Source of the DNA: Ziziphus jujuba
Lineage: Eukaryota > Streptophyta > Magnoliopsida > Rosales > Rhamnaceae
NCBI RefSeq assembly: GCF_031755915.1
Contig: NC_083379.1
Location: 5,343,501-5,407,500 of the forward strand
Length of the DNA stretch: 64,000 nucleotides
Reading direction: 5' to 3'
Positions 12,600-23,959 of the stretch are shown one piece after another. The first letter of the stretch is position 1, and the number at the start of each line of letters is the position of its first letter. Made by a program: the position numbers and the translations under genes. Under the pieces are notes generated by a model. That model saw nothing but the letters and a program-made list of their open reading frames with translations. It was not told where the DNA came from and searched no databases.

Positions 12600-13511
12600 T
12601 CTCTTTTGACACGGTAATTGCTTTCCCATTTCCTTTCCAATTTAATCCTTTTAAATTTGAAGTTAATATAAAATAAAATAAAAAAACAACCAGGGTTAAC
12701 TAGCCTTTTTAATAAAAAAATAAAAAAGAAAAATTTCCTTTTAGGTTGTTTAGTTTGCTCCTAATTTCAATTGAGTGCTTTAAGTTTTAAATTTTACATT
12801 TAAATGCCTTTATTTTTATTTTGGTTTCAATTTTGGTTTCATTTTCAATTTTTTCAATTAAGATACTCAATTGTAGTTTTTTTTTTTTCTGTCAATATGG
12901 ATAAAATCTAATAAAAGTTTTATACAAAATAAATGTTTTATTATAAATCCAAAAATATTATCAACTTAATATATTAATAACTATATAAATTTTCCTATCA
13001 TAAAGGTTAATATACAATACGCAAATTGAAATAAATTTAAAACTAAAAATCTTAATTTAAAAAAAAAAAGTAAAATGAAGGCCTAAATAGAAATCAAAAT
13101 GAAATTAAGACATTCAATGGAAAAAATTTAAATTTGGGGCGTTCACTTAAAAGTTTGGAATTAGATTAGAGAATCGAAAAGTATAGTTAATCCAAAAATC
13201 TAAACTTTATAATAAGGCATTGTGGTAGTACAAGAGAAAGAAATAACATTCCATATTTCTGTGCTTTTGGTATTGTTGTGCAATAATGCCAAAATTACAA
13301 AATATTTACAAAATTTATTTATCAAATTATATGACAACATTTTATTAATTTATTTATTCATTTAATAGTTTATTTTTTTATATTAAAATTATATAAATAT
13401 ATCAACCAATGATATTTTGATATATATTTTTTAATAAATAAATTTGATGAACTATTTAAATATCTATATTGCTGTGAATATATGACAAAATAATTCTAGT
13501 TTTTCTCTTTT
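12600..13511. other. Gene-free AT-rich DNA up to duplication junction
   Basis: No reading frame of interest. The sequence is very AT-rich, with short poly(A)/poly(T) runs. The junction with duplication copy 2 is at 13,512, where the sequence aagttgttta matches the first bases of the window. Confidence 0.5.
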
Positions 13512-14119
13512 AAGTTGTTTATGTGAGTCTTTGCATTTTGATCACTGCACTCCAAGGCTATTTTAGGAAAACTATCGGCTTCGTTGAAATTGAAACAATT
13601 TTTTTTTTCTGTAAATCAAAAAGCTATTCATGCTAGAGAGAGAATGAGGGGGAGATCAGATATCTAGTTTGAAGAGAGGCTAGCTCACTCGAAAGAGGCT
13701 TTAAGTAAAAGGGTAAAATTGGAAATGTGTAAATAATTACCGTGGCAAGGGAGAAAAAATCCGTGACAACAACGCTACCCCAATGAAGCCAAAAGGATGG
13801 GTATTTGAAAGAAAACTATAAATATTAATAAATCGAATATATTACGAAACACATTTATTTGTAAAACTACTTCTTGGCAACTTATCAAAAAAATAAAAAA
13901 TACAAACAAAAAAGGTGCAAGAAGAAATAAGCAAGTGCTGCCTTTTGAAATAAAATAAATATAATAAGATACAAAATCAAATTATTTTCCAACTGCTCTG
14001 GGCATTTAAGGTTGTTGTTTTTTGTGAATATAGTAGCTAAATAGTCCAAACGCATTACATCATGCATATATTGTATAATTGTTTGGTTTTCGGATGACCA
14101 CTTTTTAACACCTGTAAGG

Positions 14120-14590
14120 TGAGGTGCCAAGGTATATTAGTTGACAAACTAAGCCAAAAACTTGGGCTGTAAGCATTTTAGCAATAAGCTTGTGCAGTTT
14201 AAAGTGCATAACTACAACGCAAAGGTAATATTCCAAAAATCAAAATCCGAGTTCCCGAAAGTAAAGAGCAGAATTAATTTGAAGAGATTAGAGCTATTGT
14301 TGTAGAAGTAGGCTTTCTATTTCTTTCCCTTTTGGTTAGGGTTGTAGAAGTATATTGACAAAAGGCTTTAGCAGAGTCCAAACTTGGTGTTGGGGTAGTA
14401 GCAAATAACAACACCAAATTCTAGTATACAACAAATGAAGGCCCGGTTGGTAAGTTAATAGATACAGGAGTGCTTAGGTGTCCCAAATAAGGAGCAATAG
14501 ATGGACTTCGCCCTAAAATTGTTAGGTTAGGCTCATTGGACATAGACGGAATCAGTCCAGTATGATTGAATGGTTTCACCAGTTGAACTT
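14120..14590 (-). pseudogene. Decayed FG-nucleoporin-like exon, copy 2
   Basis: This is the counterpart of 640-1,130. The minus strand reads SINLPTGPSFVVY and then meets a stop, and later TPSLDSAKAF and QYTSTT in another frame. The added stop shows further decay than in copy 1. It is a relic of the same FG-type gene family. Confidence 0.5.
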
Positions 14591-15806
14591 TGGAAGGTTA
14601 TATCGTATTTTAAAAAAGAAAATCCAATTGTAAAGATGCTCGGAAGAAAGCGATCATACTATTAAAAGTTGAACTCACAATCAAGCAAGTAAAAATGAAG
14701 TAGTTCTAGAACTATTTAGTTCCATCTTATAAAACCTATCAAGTTATATAGGTATCATGTGTAAATTCCATATAGATATGTAAGATCATATAGGTTCCAT
14801 ACATAAATTACGATACAAGGCAGGGGATGATCAATGGAATGTGGGTCTACATGGAAGAGCAAACAGAGAAAGAGATGGAGATGGGGACCTTGGACATGCA
14901 AACAAACCATGCCTGCAACATATATTACATTGAAAATCACAAATGGGAATTGCCAAAGCAGCTTCACGGTAGTTGTTTCTTAGATGTGGGATTGGTATCA
15001 GATTCATACAGCCCAAGTACCAACTTTTATTTCTTTTCCACAACCGACAAGTTATATCCATAATTGAATTGTAAGTTACCAAAAAATAAAATACATAATT
15101 GAATTGTCTACTTTTACTTGAATTATTTGTTAGATATTCAAGACAACCAAAATCAAACATTGTCTCATAATCCTAACTTCCTTACTTATATCTCCCATGT
15201 GATTCAATTTTTGAATCCTTCAACTTTTTTAGTTTTTCCATCATTAATTCCTATACCATAACAACGTACAACACTTCTAGTTATAAGAAATAGAATAAAG
15301 TAAAATAAAATAAAATAAACTTATGCCTTTTTGACAACTTTCCAAAATGCTATTGCAAATCGCGATCCCAAACTTTTAACACAAATGGCAAAGGGATATT
15401 TGCATTGATTCCTAAACTATATCATGAGTTTCAATTTAGTCTCTAAACTATATATATATATATATATATATTTTGGATAAAAACGTCCCCCAACTTACAA
15501 AACATTGCACCATCAGTTCTTTTATCATTTTTCCGTCTATTTTAGGGTAAGCCAGTCTTTTCACACTCCATTTTCTCTTTCCTTTTTTTTCCCCTTATGT
15601 ACCTCTACCACTCTGCAAATTTTAATTTCACCACCATGCATGTTTTTTATTAGCTATGAATCTTTGAGGGAATGCTAGAATTGTTTCACCAACTTCCAGA
15701 CTTTGGGTTTTTTTTTCTTGGGTCTTCCTTGAATGCATCTCTGGTGGGTTGGAAAGATGGAATATTTATTTAGTTCATAGGTTTCTAAAAAGGTTACTAT
15801 TAAATA

Positions 15807-16547
15807 TGTGAAGTCCCACATTGGTTGGAAAGGGAAACGAAACACTCCATATAAGTGGATGTGGATACATTTCCCTTGAGAGGCCTTCCTATGAGGAAGC
15901 AAAACCGTGAGGGGTAGGATTAGGCTTACCACCTAGCTTCCAAAGCGGACAATATCTCAGTTGGGCTTGGGAGGCCCGGACCAGTGGGACTGGCAGGTGT
16001 AAGTGTTGGAAGAGGACCAGTGGGACTAGCAGGTGTAAGTGTTGGAAGAGGATTCCCCCTAACCATTGAGAGGCCTTTTAAAACTTTGATGGCTGGGTTG
16101 TAAGAGGATTCCCTAGGTCCAAAGAGGACAATATTGCATGCGGGTGGTCTGGGCTATCACAGATAGTATTAAAGCCGGACCCAGATCGGTGTGCCAGCAA
16201 GGACGCTGGGCCCCAAAATGGGAGGATTGTGAAGTCTCACATCGGTTGGAAAGGAGAACGAAATACTCCATATAAATGGATGTGGATACCTTTCCCTTGA
16301 GAGGCCTTCCTATGAGGAATCAAAACCCTAAGAGGTAGGATTGGGCTCACCACCTAGCTTCTAAAGCGGACAATATCTCGATTGGGCCTGGGAGGCCCAG
16401 GCCAGTGGGACTAGCAGGTGTAGGGGGGTTGGAAGAGGATTTCCCTAACCATTTAAAGGCCTTTTAAAACCTTGAAGGCTGGGTTGTAAGAGGATTTTCC
16501 AGGCCCAAAGAGGTTAATATCGCATGCGGGTGGTCTGGGTTGTCACA
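15807..16547 (+). mobile_element. TRIM retrotransposon (terminal repeats with PBS-like site)
   Basis: This insertion is absent from duplication copy 1 (empty site near 2,350). Two direct terminal repeats both start TGTGAAGTC and end in TCACA: 15,807-16,161 (355 bp) and 16,228-16,547 (320 bp). They differ mainly by an internal tandem duplication of about 36 bp in the first. Just after the first repeat, gatagtattaaagccgg (16,162-16,178) is a decayed form of the usual plant primer-binding site TGGTATCAGAGCC, complementary to initiator methionine tRNA. Only 66 bp separate the repeats, so there is no coding capacity. The flanks aaata and aaatc look like a 5-bp target duplication with one change. 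These features fit a terminal-repeat retrotransposon in miniature. Confidence 0.88.
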
Positions 16548-17191
16548 AAATCTGAATTAAAGCCCTACCATTAATTATGACCTTTGGAGGGTGCTAAAGT
16601 TGGGGCTGGGTGTTTGTGATCTAGCATTAAAAGTTTGTGCCTCATCAGAAATCTCCTTTAAAAAAAATAATAATAATAATTAAGGTGCCAGACTTCTTGA
16701 TACTTAAAAAAAAAATTATCCCGATGGAAGAATTTTGTTAGACATGAAATAAAAAGGCCTATAAGCAGGGCAACTAAAAGATAGCCTGCAGATTTGATTT
16801 CTATGAAACTTGAATACCCTTTTTCTTTTTCTTTTCTTTTTCTTTTTTTTTTTTTTTTGGGCTTTTGGTTGGGGTTTCAGAGTGGTTCTGCTATGTATTG
16901 AAACTTTGGACTGAGATACATAAAGGAGAGGGAAAGGGGAATGGAAGTGTAAAAAGACATGCTTATTCTTCCTTTTAAGGTCATGAGGATTTCACAAAAT
17001 GCTTGAATGCTTGTGTTAGAAAATGGATGAAAAAATAGAAAAGAGACTAACGCGCACTATTTTGGGAGTTAGAGGACGATTTTGCCAAAAAAAGTATATA
17101 TATATATATATATATAGGATCAAATTCCATGATATAGTTCAAAGACTAATGGCGCAAATATCCCTTATGATAAATATTGATCTGAAATCAA

Positions 17192-19010
17192 AAGGTGCTT
17201 CAGCATGAAAGAGCTTGATAAGAAGGCTAAGCATCTCGAACTTCCTCCCTCCATGGAGAGAAACAAGTCGTTGATTTTTTAGGATCTTAGAAGAAAAGTG
17301 GAAGCAAAATTCCAAAGGTGGAGAGCCAAGCTTCTTTCCTAAGCAAGAAGCATCATTCTCATTAAACATGTGGCCACCTCTATCCCTGTGTACTCAATGT
17401 CCTATTTCCTCCTTCCTAAAAGCTGATGTGAGAAGATTGGAGTTTTAATAAAGCCTTGGTAACCAAGCTTAGATGGTTTCTTTCAACTAAAGAGAACAAA
17501 TTTTGGGCTCAGGCCCTTAAGGCTAAATGCTTTCCCCATTCCCTCTTTCATGAAGTGTAAAAAGAAAAGTGGTAGTTCTTAGATTTGATATGATGTTCTA
17601 AGAGTTAGATCTTTGTTAGCCAAATGATTATGCTTTAAAGTAGGGAAAGGGGACTAGATGAATTTCTAGGAAGATTCTTGGATTCCCAATAGACCAAATT
17701 TTCTACCAAAGCCAAGAAATCATTCCTATAATATTGTGGGTATGGTCAGTTTTCTGAAGTTCAGCAATAGGGCTTAGGACGAAGATGGCTTAATCTCTCT
17801 TTTTGACCAAGAGTCAGTGAAAAGCATTAAGGAAATGTTCTGAGCCATGAGTGACTAGGTAGATAAACTCATATGGACAAAAACCAAGTTTGAAGTCTAT
17901 AGTATGAAGTCGATGTATAAGTTGGAAGAGGGAGGAGAAGACAAGGTAGAAAGTTGGTGGAAATATTTATGGAAACTTGCTAATTTAGGTCTTCATGTGC
18001 TTTTGAACCTTATGGCTAGAGGAGTTCATGTAAACAGTGAAGAGTGTATCCATAGGTGTTAGTGTGCCAAGAATGAAATCCATGTGTTCTTCCAATGTGA
18101 AGTAGTAGGAGACTCTGGTTTGTCAGCTCGTGGAAGATCAAATGGGATTTGTTGGGTTGTAGAAATCTTCTATTTTTTCTTAATTGTCTAACCAATCTAG
18201 TAGGAGTGTTCCTAGTCCATCAGGAAGACAGAAAAAATTTTCTTTGTCTTCAGTATCATCACCCTAGAACATCTGTGGTGGTTTAGAAACAAAGTGTACC
18301 ATGAAGGAAATTCCATGAATATAAACCTCTCACCACCAATGGTAAGGAGCAGGTTCCAAGAATTGATTGAAGCACAAAAAAGAGAAGGGAAGGATAGACA
18401 AGGGTGAGAGGACTCTAGCCAGTTGAACACTCGTAACTGGAGATACGCACCCATAAGAACCATAAAGTTAAATTCGAACGTGGCAATAAGAAGATGCGGA
18501 AGTCATTTGGCTGTGGTAGCTTGTGATGATTAAGGTAACGTTCTATATATTCATGCTTTCAAGTCAAAAGTTTCAATTCCTAAAGTGGTTGAATTGGAGG
18601 CCATGAAGGTGGCTTACACGCATGGTTGGTCAAATGTGATTTTAGACAGATGCCTTCTCAGTGATTAATGCTTTAAATAGGAAAGACAAGAGCCCACTTC
18701 ACTAGGTTCTGAAATTTCTTTTAATGACATAACATTGTACATATCAAATTTTGTAAAATTAAGTTTTATTTGGGCCCCTAAGAAGGCTAATAGATATTGT
18801 ATGTAAGTGAACGACAATCCAATATGTCAATGGACCTGTGGAACCAAATTGGTTGCCATGCTCCATTATTGATTGTATAATCTAGGAAAGTATACATGAG
18901 AAAACCTCTTAAACCAAAGCTGGTTATGGCATTTCTTTTTTGTTTCAATGAATTCTCAGTTAAAAAAGGGGGGGGAAAAAAAAAAAAGGGAGAAAAGAAA
19001 AGAAGACCTG
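17192..19010 (+). mobile_element. Decayed LINE (L1-type) 3' fragment
   Basis: This insertion is absent from copy 1, where attgatctatctacat is continuous near 3,150. Reading the plus strand through many stops and shifts gives the C-terminal landmarks of plant LINE ORF2: FQRWRAKLLS (about 17,315), SIPVYSMSYFLLP (about 17,376), FFQCEV from the zinc-knuckle region (about 18,085) and an RNase H-like piece, VELEAMKVAYTHGWSNVILD (about 18,585). It ends near an A-rich tract (18,970-19,010), as expected for a target-primed insertion. The reverse-transcriptase core is missing, so it is 5'-truncated. It is not functional. Confidence 0.82.
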
Positions 19011-20238
19011 TCTACATTTTAACTAGCAGAACCTCATTTGCTTTTGGTCTTAAATGTGATTGTCAAGCACAAGCATTAAACTAATGTTGTGGTAAGTATA
19101 GTTTCTGAGATTTAACTATGTAAACAGTTAGTTGTTACTTATTCGTACTGTTAATATATTTTTGTCGCTACAAATTTTCAGCTTACGAACTACTAGAATT
19201 GGAGATGATAATAACTCTTCCTGAATTCATTATAGGTTAATTTTGTAAAGATTAGGTACGGATGGAAAAAGCAAAGAAATTTTTTAGAGAATATGCAATA
19301 TCTATCGATTGAAATACGGCAGAGAATGAGATATTGAAATTGTCCTAACAATTATTTTACTTAAAATGAAAATAGCCAATTTCACTTTTGTACCAATTAC
19401 TAAGTACACTCAATGCCCACTAGATAAATTATGCAAGCTCTCATGAAAGCAAGAAAAAAAAATTGAATGAAATAGAGCACGAGCGATACACCTAAATGTG
19501 ACTGGCAAACAATATTTTTTAAAATTTTTGTTACCAAAAAAAAAAGGAAAAAAAGAAAAAGAAAAAGATACTCGATGCGGCATGTAAAAATCTTTATATA
19601 ACGGACCCTAAGTTAATGCTACATTTTCTTAAAATTTTGAAAATATACTAACTTGAAATTACATAATCCATGAAGTACTCGGATAAATTTCAAGATGATA
19701 TATTACATATGGCCTCTCATGAAATGTTGATTAATAAACTATGAAATCTTAATTTTATACCATTTATAATTAAATAAATTCTATATATATTTGAAATATT
19801 TTTCACTTGAATCTTAGATAATCTTAGAGTTTAATGATTGAATTGATACACAAAATCATACTAAAAGAAATATGGATTGAAAAATTTTTAAAGGTCTACA
19901 TTCAAAAAATGGCTATAAAACATGAGGTCTCACTGATATGATTAGTTCTATCGTTTTGTTTATATAATTCCAACGCATATTATGGTTTTAATATTCATGC
20001 AAAGAAAGGCATTGAAACGTGGAACTAGAAGTCAAACGAAATGATCAAAATCATGAGAAAAAGTATGTAAATTAGTCAATGAGATAAACAATTTTATTCT
20101 TTTGTTTTCTTTCATATAATCGGATCGATTTTATTTAATACAAAAGTATTTTCATGAAATATTTTTATTTATTTATTTTTTTTTTTTCCTGAAGGAAAAT
20201 TAATATAGTTAAGAAACTAAGATATCAAGTATTGTAAA

Positions 20239-20364
20239 TCTAAGAATAGTCAAATTGGTAAGTGTTATGTTTTTTTATCTTTTTCTGTTTATATTCGAAC
20301 CTGTACGCAAAACTGAAACACCGATAGTTACCCAAAAAAAAAAAAATATATATATATATATATA
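20239..20364 (+). mobile_element. SINE with tRNA-like promoter boxes
   Basis: A 126-bp insertion is present only in copy 2 and flanked by a 9-bp direct repeat, tattgtaaa (20,230-20,238 and 20,365-20,373). The empty site near 6,340 of copy 1 has one such sequence. Near its start agtcaaattgg (20,248-20,258) fits the RNA polymerase III A box RGYNNANNNGG. About 35 bases later attcgaacc (20,293-20,301) resembles the B box GTTCGANNC. It ends in an A run followed by TA repeats. Size, boxes, tail and target duplication together fit a plant SINE. Confidence 0.82.
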
Positions 20365-21869
20365 TATTGTAAACTGGCCAACTTGAACGACCAGAAAGAG
20401 AAAGATTCAAAGATATAGGTAGTAATTAAACAACATAGGCCCTTTTTCTGATTAACCAATCTCATGCCTCTATTATTCTGAAATATAGCAAATAGTTAAT
20501 TCCATTGTGGTACTTTCAACTTTCATATTTTATCTTTTTTAACTCTCCATATTTTTTCAGGTTTTGAAACTATATACACGAATTAAACATTGCACCTAAA
20601 TGACAAATGTCTTTAATAATTGCTTTGACCTTCCACACGAAACTTCAGTGTGCCACTCCATGTCCTTCTGAATAACAGAGCACCAGATGTGCTTCTAACA
20701 AAATATGATATTAATATTTTCTTTGAAAAAAAACAATCAAATTTTTTAAATGTTATATATATATATATATATATTTCCCAAAAAGTGTACGAAAATGTGC
20801 AATTAGTCAAATAATTTTTGTCCCACAAATGTTTGTATGAGTATCAATTTCCTGACATGAGAAAAAAAACAAAAAAAAAAATCAAAATTTCCATTAGAAC
20901 TTTTTGAATTTCAGAAATCTTTTAAGAGCTGTTTATATTTGAGCTTTCCACCGAATTATTGAATAAATGTCCTCGTTCGTACTAAAATCCAAGATGCTAT
21001 ATTCTCACTATATATCAAAAAAATAAATAAATAAATAAAGATGCTCTATTCTCACTAGTACGTACTAACCTATATAACATTTCTAAATTATGAATTCGCT
21101 TGTAGGAATTTTTTGAATGGAAATTATAATAATTATTTATTTATTTATTTAGTTGTCACATTATTTAAAAAATTTGGAATATTTATTTCTAAAATTAAAA
21201 AAAAAAGTATTTTGGTGAAAGGTTACGACTTCAAAGTAGAAAAATACCTATTGGTAGAAATCAAACGACATTTAACATTTTTATATATTTTGAAATATTC
21301 AATTTTTTTCATACTAGATGCAAACTCTTCTATAAATAATTTTGATTTCTACTATTGAGATATGGATAGAGAAAAAAATACATTTTTTTCCTTCTTCTTC
21401 ATTCATACATCTAGCATTAATAAAAAAAAGTATCCATAAAATTCTTCATTATTTCTATAGATTTAAAATACTACTATTTTTATATGGTAATTATTATAGC
21501 ATGAGAGACATTAGTCATCTACTAAATCGCTGAGAACTAATGCAAAACAAAAATTGTCTTGAAGTCAAAAGAATCAAATTCTTACTTCTTCTTATATATG
21601 TATTTGGTGTTTATATGATTTTGCAGTAGTAGAATCTTGTTTGAATAATATTGCCACCTCAATAATTTTTTTTTCTTTTTTTTTTTTATTTTTTTTTTTC
21701 CTTTTTGTGTGTGTGTGTGTGAGCCAATTTATTTGTGTCTCTTAATCAGAAAACACAAGTAAAATGACCATGACAAGCATGACTAGCTAAACTATTTTCA
21801 TAGCAATAAAAATAAATAAATAAGGGACTGGCTAAACTATTTTGACATCTTCTACTAGAAAACAATTTT

Positions 21870-22550
21870 GAGAAATTCTAGTTGCAATGCAAAATTATCT
21901 CTATACAGTCATTAAAAATTTATATTCTTATAATATCCCTAATTCCTATTAAATATTTTTTTATTTTTAGTTTTTAAAAATCAAAACTTTCTATCTGTTA
22001 TAACTTTTTTGTTTTTTATGTAAGGACTTGAGTATTGAACCCAAGCTGCTGGGTGAACTTGGCCTTGTGAATCAGATGCTCAGCGATTGCTCCTTTGGAG
22101 CCCCACTCTTGATGCACTTGGAATCGAGGAGGCTTCTAAGATGAGCCGACTGGAAACTGTCTTATGATGATGTGGAATTGAAAACTTGACTGAGGATGGT
22201 CTTCTGGAAAACTTATGAAGGAAACGGGTTGCTGCAGTGGGTTGTGAGAAGAAGAAGAAGAAGAAGAAGAAGAAGAAGAGGCAGAGAAGCAGCGCAAGGG
22301 AACGAGGAGGGTCGCCAATAATAAAGAGAAAGACAGAGGTTCGGTTACCACTGAATGTTTGCAGTGAAATGACCAGAAAACTTCATGGTTCATGGTGGTC
22401 TGACATTGATATCTTTCTGGGTGGCGTATCGTTTAAGAGAAGAAAAAAGATATTAAAAATCAATTGTAAAAAAAATGGAGAAATTGAACGAGGACATTTT
22501 AGTAATTTAAATTTTTATAAAACTGTATAAAGTATGTTAAAGAACCTCTC
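21870..22550. mobile_element. MULE-like non-autonomous element with gene-like cargo
   Basis: A 681-bp insertion is present only in copy 2. Its flanks aacaatttt and aactctttt are 9 bp long with 7 matches, the size typical of Mutator-like elements. The ends are weakly inverted: GAGAAATTCTAG, and read inward from the right GAGAGGTTCTTT. The centre (about 22,020-22,400) is richer in GC than its surroundings. On the minus strand it has an 86-codon frame with a leader-like stretch, LLVPLRCFSA followed by a serine run and HNPLQQPVSFISF. I infer a captured piece of a host gene (Pack-MULE type); I do not recognise the donor. It has no transposase. Confidence 0.5.
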
Positions 22551-22689
22551 AACTCTTTTATCCCAAATCATTTTTTTTTTTTTCTTGGATACTGTTAACA
22601 ACCACAAATGAATCACTTACTCTAACTCCCCTATAAAAGCCTGTTTGAATGCAAATAGCCCAATTTATCAAATTACAAATCTCTCCACG

Positions 22690-22990
22690 TAAAAAGGGTG
22701 GTTAATTTATGGAAAGCCCAAAAAGCCTTATCACCGGAAGAACCAAAATCTACCTTTTTCATATTCATATGAAAATCTACCTCCTTCCAAAATCCTCCAG
22801 CATTCGGACCATTGCCTCAAGGCATATAAAGCATTTCTAATTTCTCTATTGGTGATATTTACGAAAAAGATTTGAGCGCAATGTAATGCTCCTTTACAAG
22901 CCCTCCATATAAAAACTTTTATTTTATTGGGGACTTGCAATTTCCATCTACTTTTTCCACCATATATGCTCGTCTGTCTATCACCTTTTT
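22690..22990 (-). mobile_element. LINE zinc-knuckle region scrap
   Basis: The minus strand reads QVPNKIKVFIWRACKGALHC, the signature of the zf-RVT region near the C-terminus of plant LINE ORF2, followed by a decayed RNase H-side sequence (LRQWSECWRI). It is a short, isolated, non-functional fragment just outside duplication copy 2. Confidence 0.65.
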
Positions 22991-23500
22991 AAGTTGTTTT
23001 TATTTTTATTTTTTAGATTTTGGTAATAGTGCATAACAATTTTAATTTCCACTTAATGCCCTCAACATAGTCTTTCTTTCACCTACTTCAAAAAAGAAAA
23101 AACTTATCATTCTCGTAAACTATAAAAACTCCATAAATTTATTTAGTACCCAAATTCTACAGATTAAAAAAATCGAAATTCTCATAAACCTCAAAAGTTT
23201 TCCGTGTGTTTGTGGGAACAAAATCTTACAAGAGATAGGAGCTGAAGTGAAGAGAACAAGAAGTATAATATATATATATATATATATATATATTTTTTTG
23301 GTAAATTAAAAAGTAGAAAATATTTTATGCTTGATTCTGAATTCTTAACGTTCGTAGTATCTACTAAAATGACGAATACAATTATACAACAAGCTCTGTA
23401 TGTTAATCATTAAATTTCTTCATTAAATTTCTTTTTTACTTTTTCTCTCGCTTTCTCTCTCTCTCTCTCATGCACCGTTTCCATTCTCTGTTGCAAGACA
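22990..23500. other. Gene-free interval with TA microsatellite
   Basis: No reading frame of note. A TA repeat lies at about 23,268-23,293 and a CT run at about 23,445-23,470. Confidence 0.5.
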
Positions 23501-23959
23501 AAGACAGAAGCCTCCCCTGGTCCCACAAACTTCACAATCTGATTTGAGCCAATGACCCCTCTCCCCCTCCATTACAAACATCCAAATCCTGATCGTACCC
23601 TCCCTCATTCTCTCTATCTAACCCACTTTTTGACGGTGTGGGCCCACTTGCTCTTGAGCACTTCCTGTTTACTCCATTGTAACGCTTTACTGACTCCAAA
23701 GGAAACCAATTTAATTCATGCACCATCCTCTCTCACGCGCCACCACACGCGCCGCCGTATTCCTCCCATTTGGCAGCTTCTTATTGTGATGCATTATGTA
23801 CTTTCCCAATATATCCATCGCACCTCCGCTTATCTTACAACATGGCCCCACGGCCACGGCGGAGCAGAACAAAGAAGCGCGTGCGCTAAATGTCATTTTC
23901 GATAAGTTAACGCGCGTCAGACAGAAAATTAAAAAAGAAAAAGAAAAAGAAAAAGAAAA

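Larger units (their letters stand above)
13512..22589. repeat. Tandem segmental duplication, copy 2
   Basis: Direct repeat of 1-7,325. It is longer because it contains the TRIM element (15,807-16,547), a LINE fragment (about 17,192-19,010), a SINE (20,239-20,364), a MULE-like element (21,870-22,550) and about 650 bp of unmatched AT-rich sequence between about 20,670 and 21,315. It lacks the hAT pair of copy 1. Similarity ends near 22,589, a few bases after the block matching 7,295-7,325. Confidence 0.93.
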
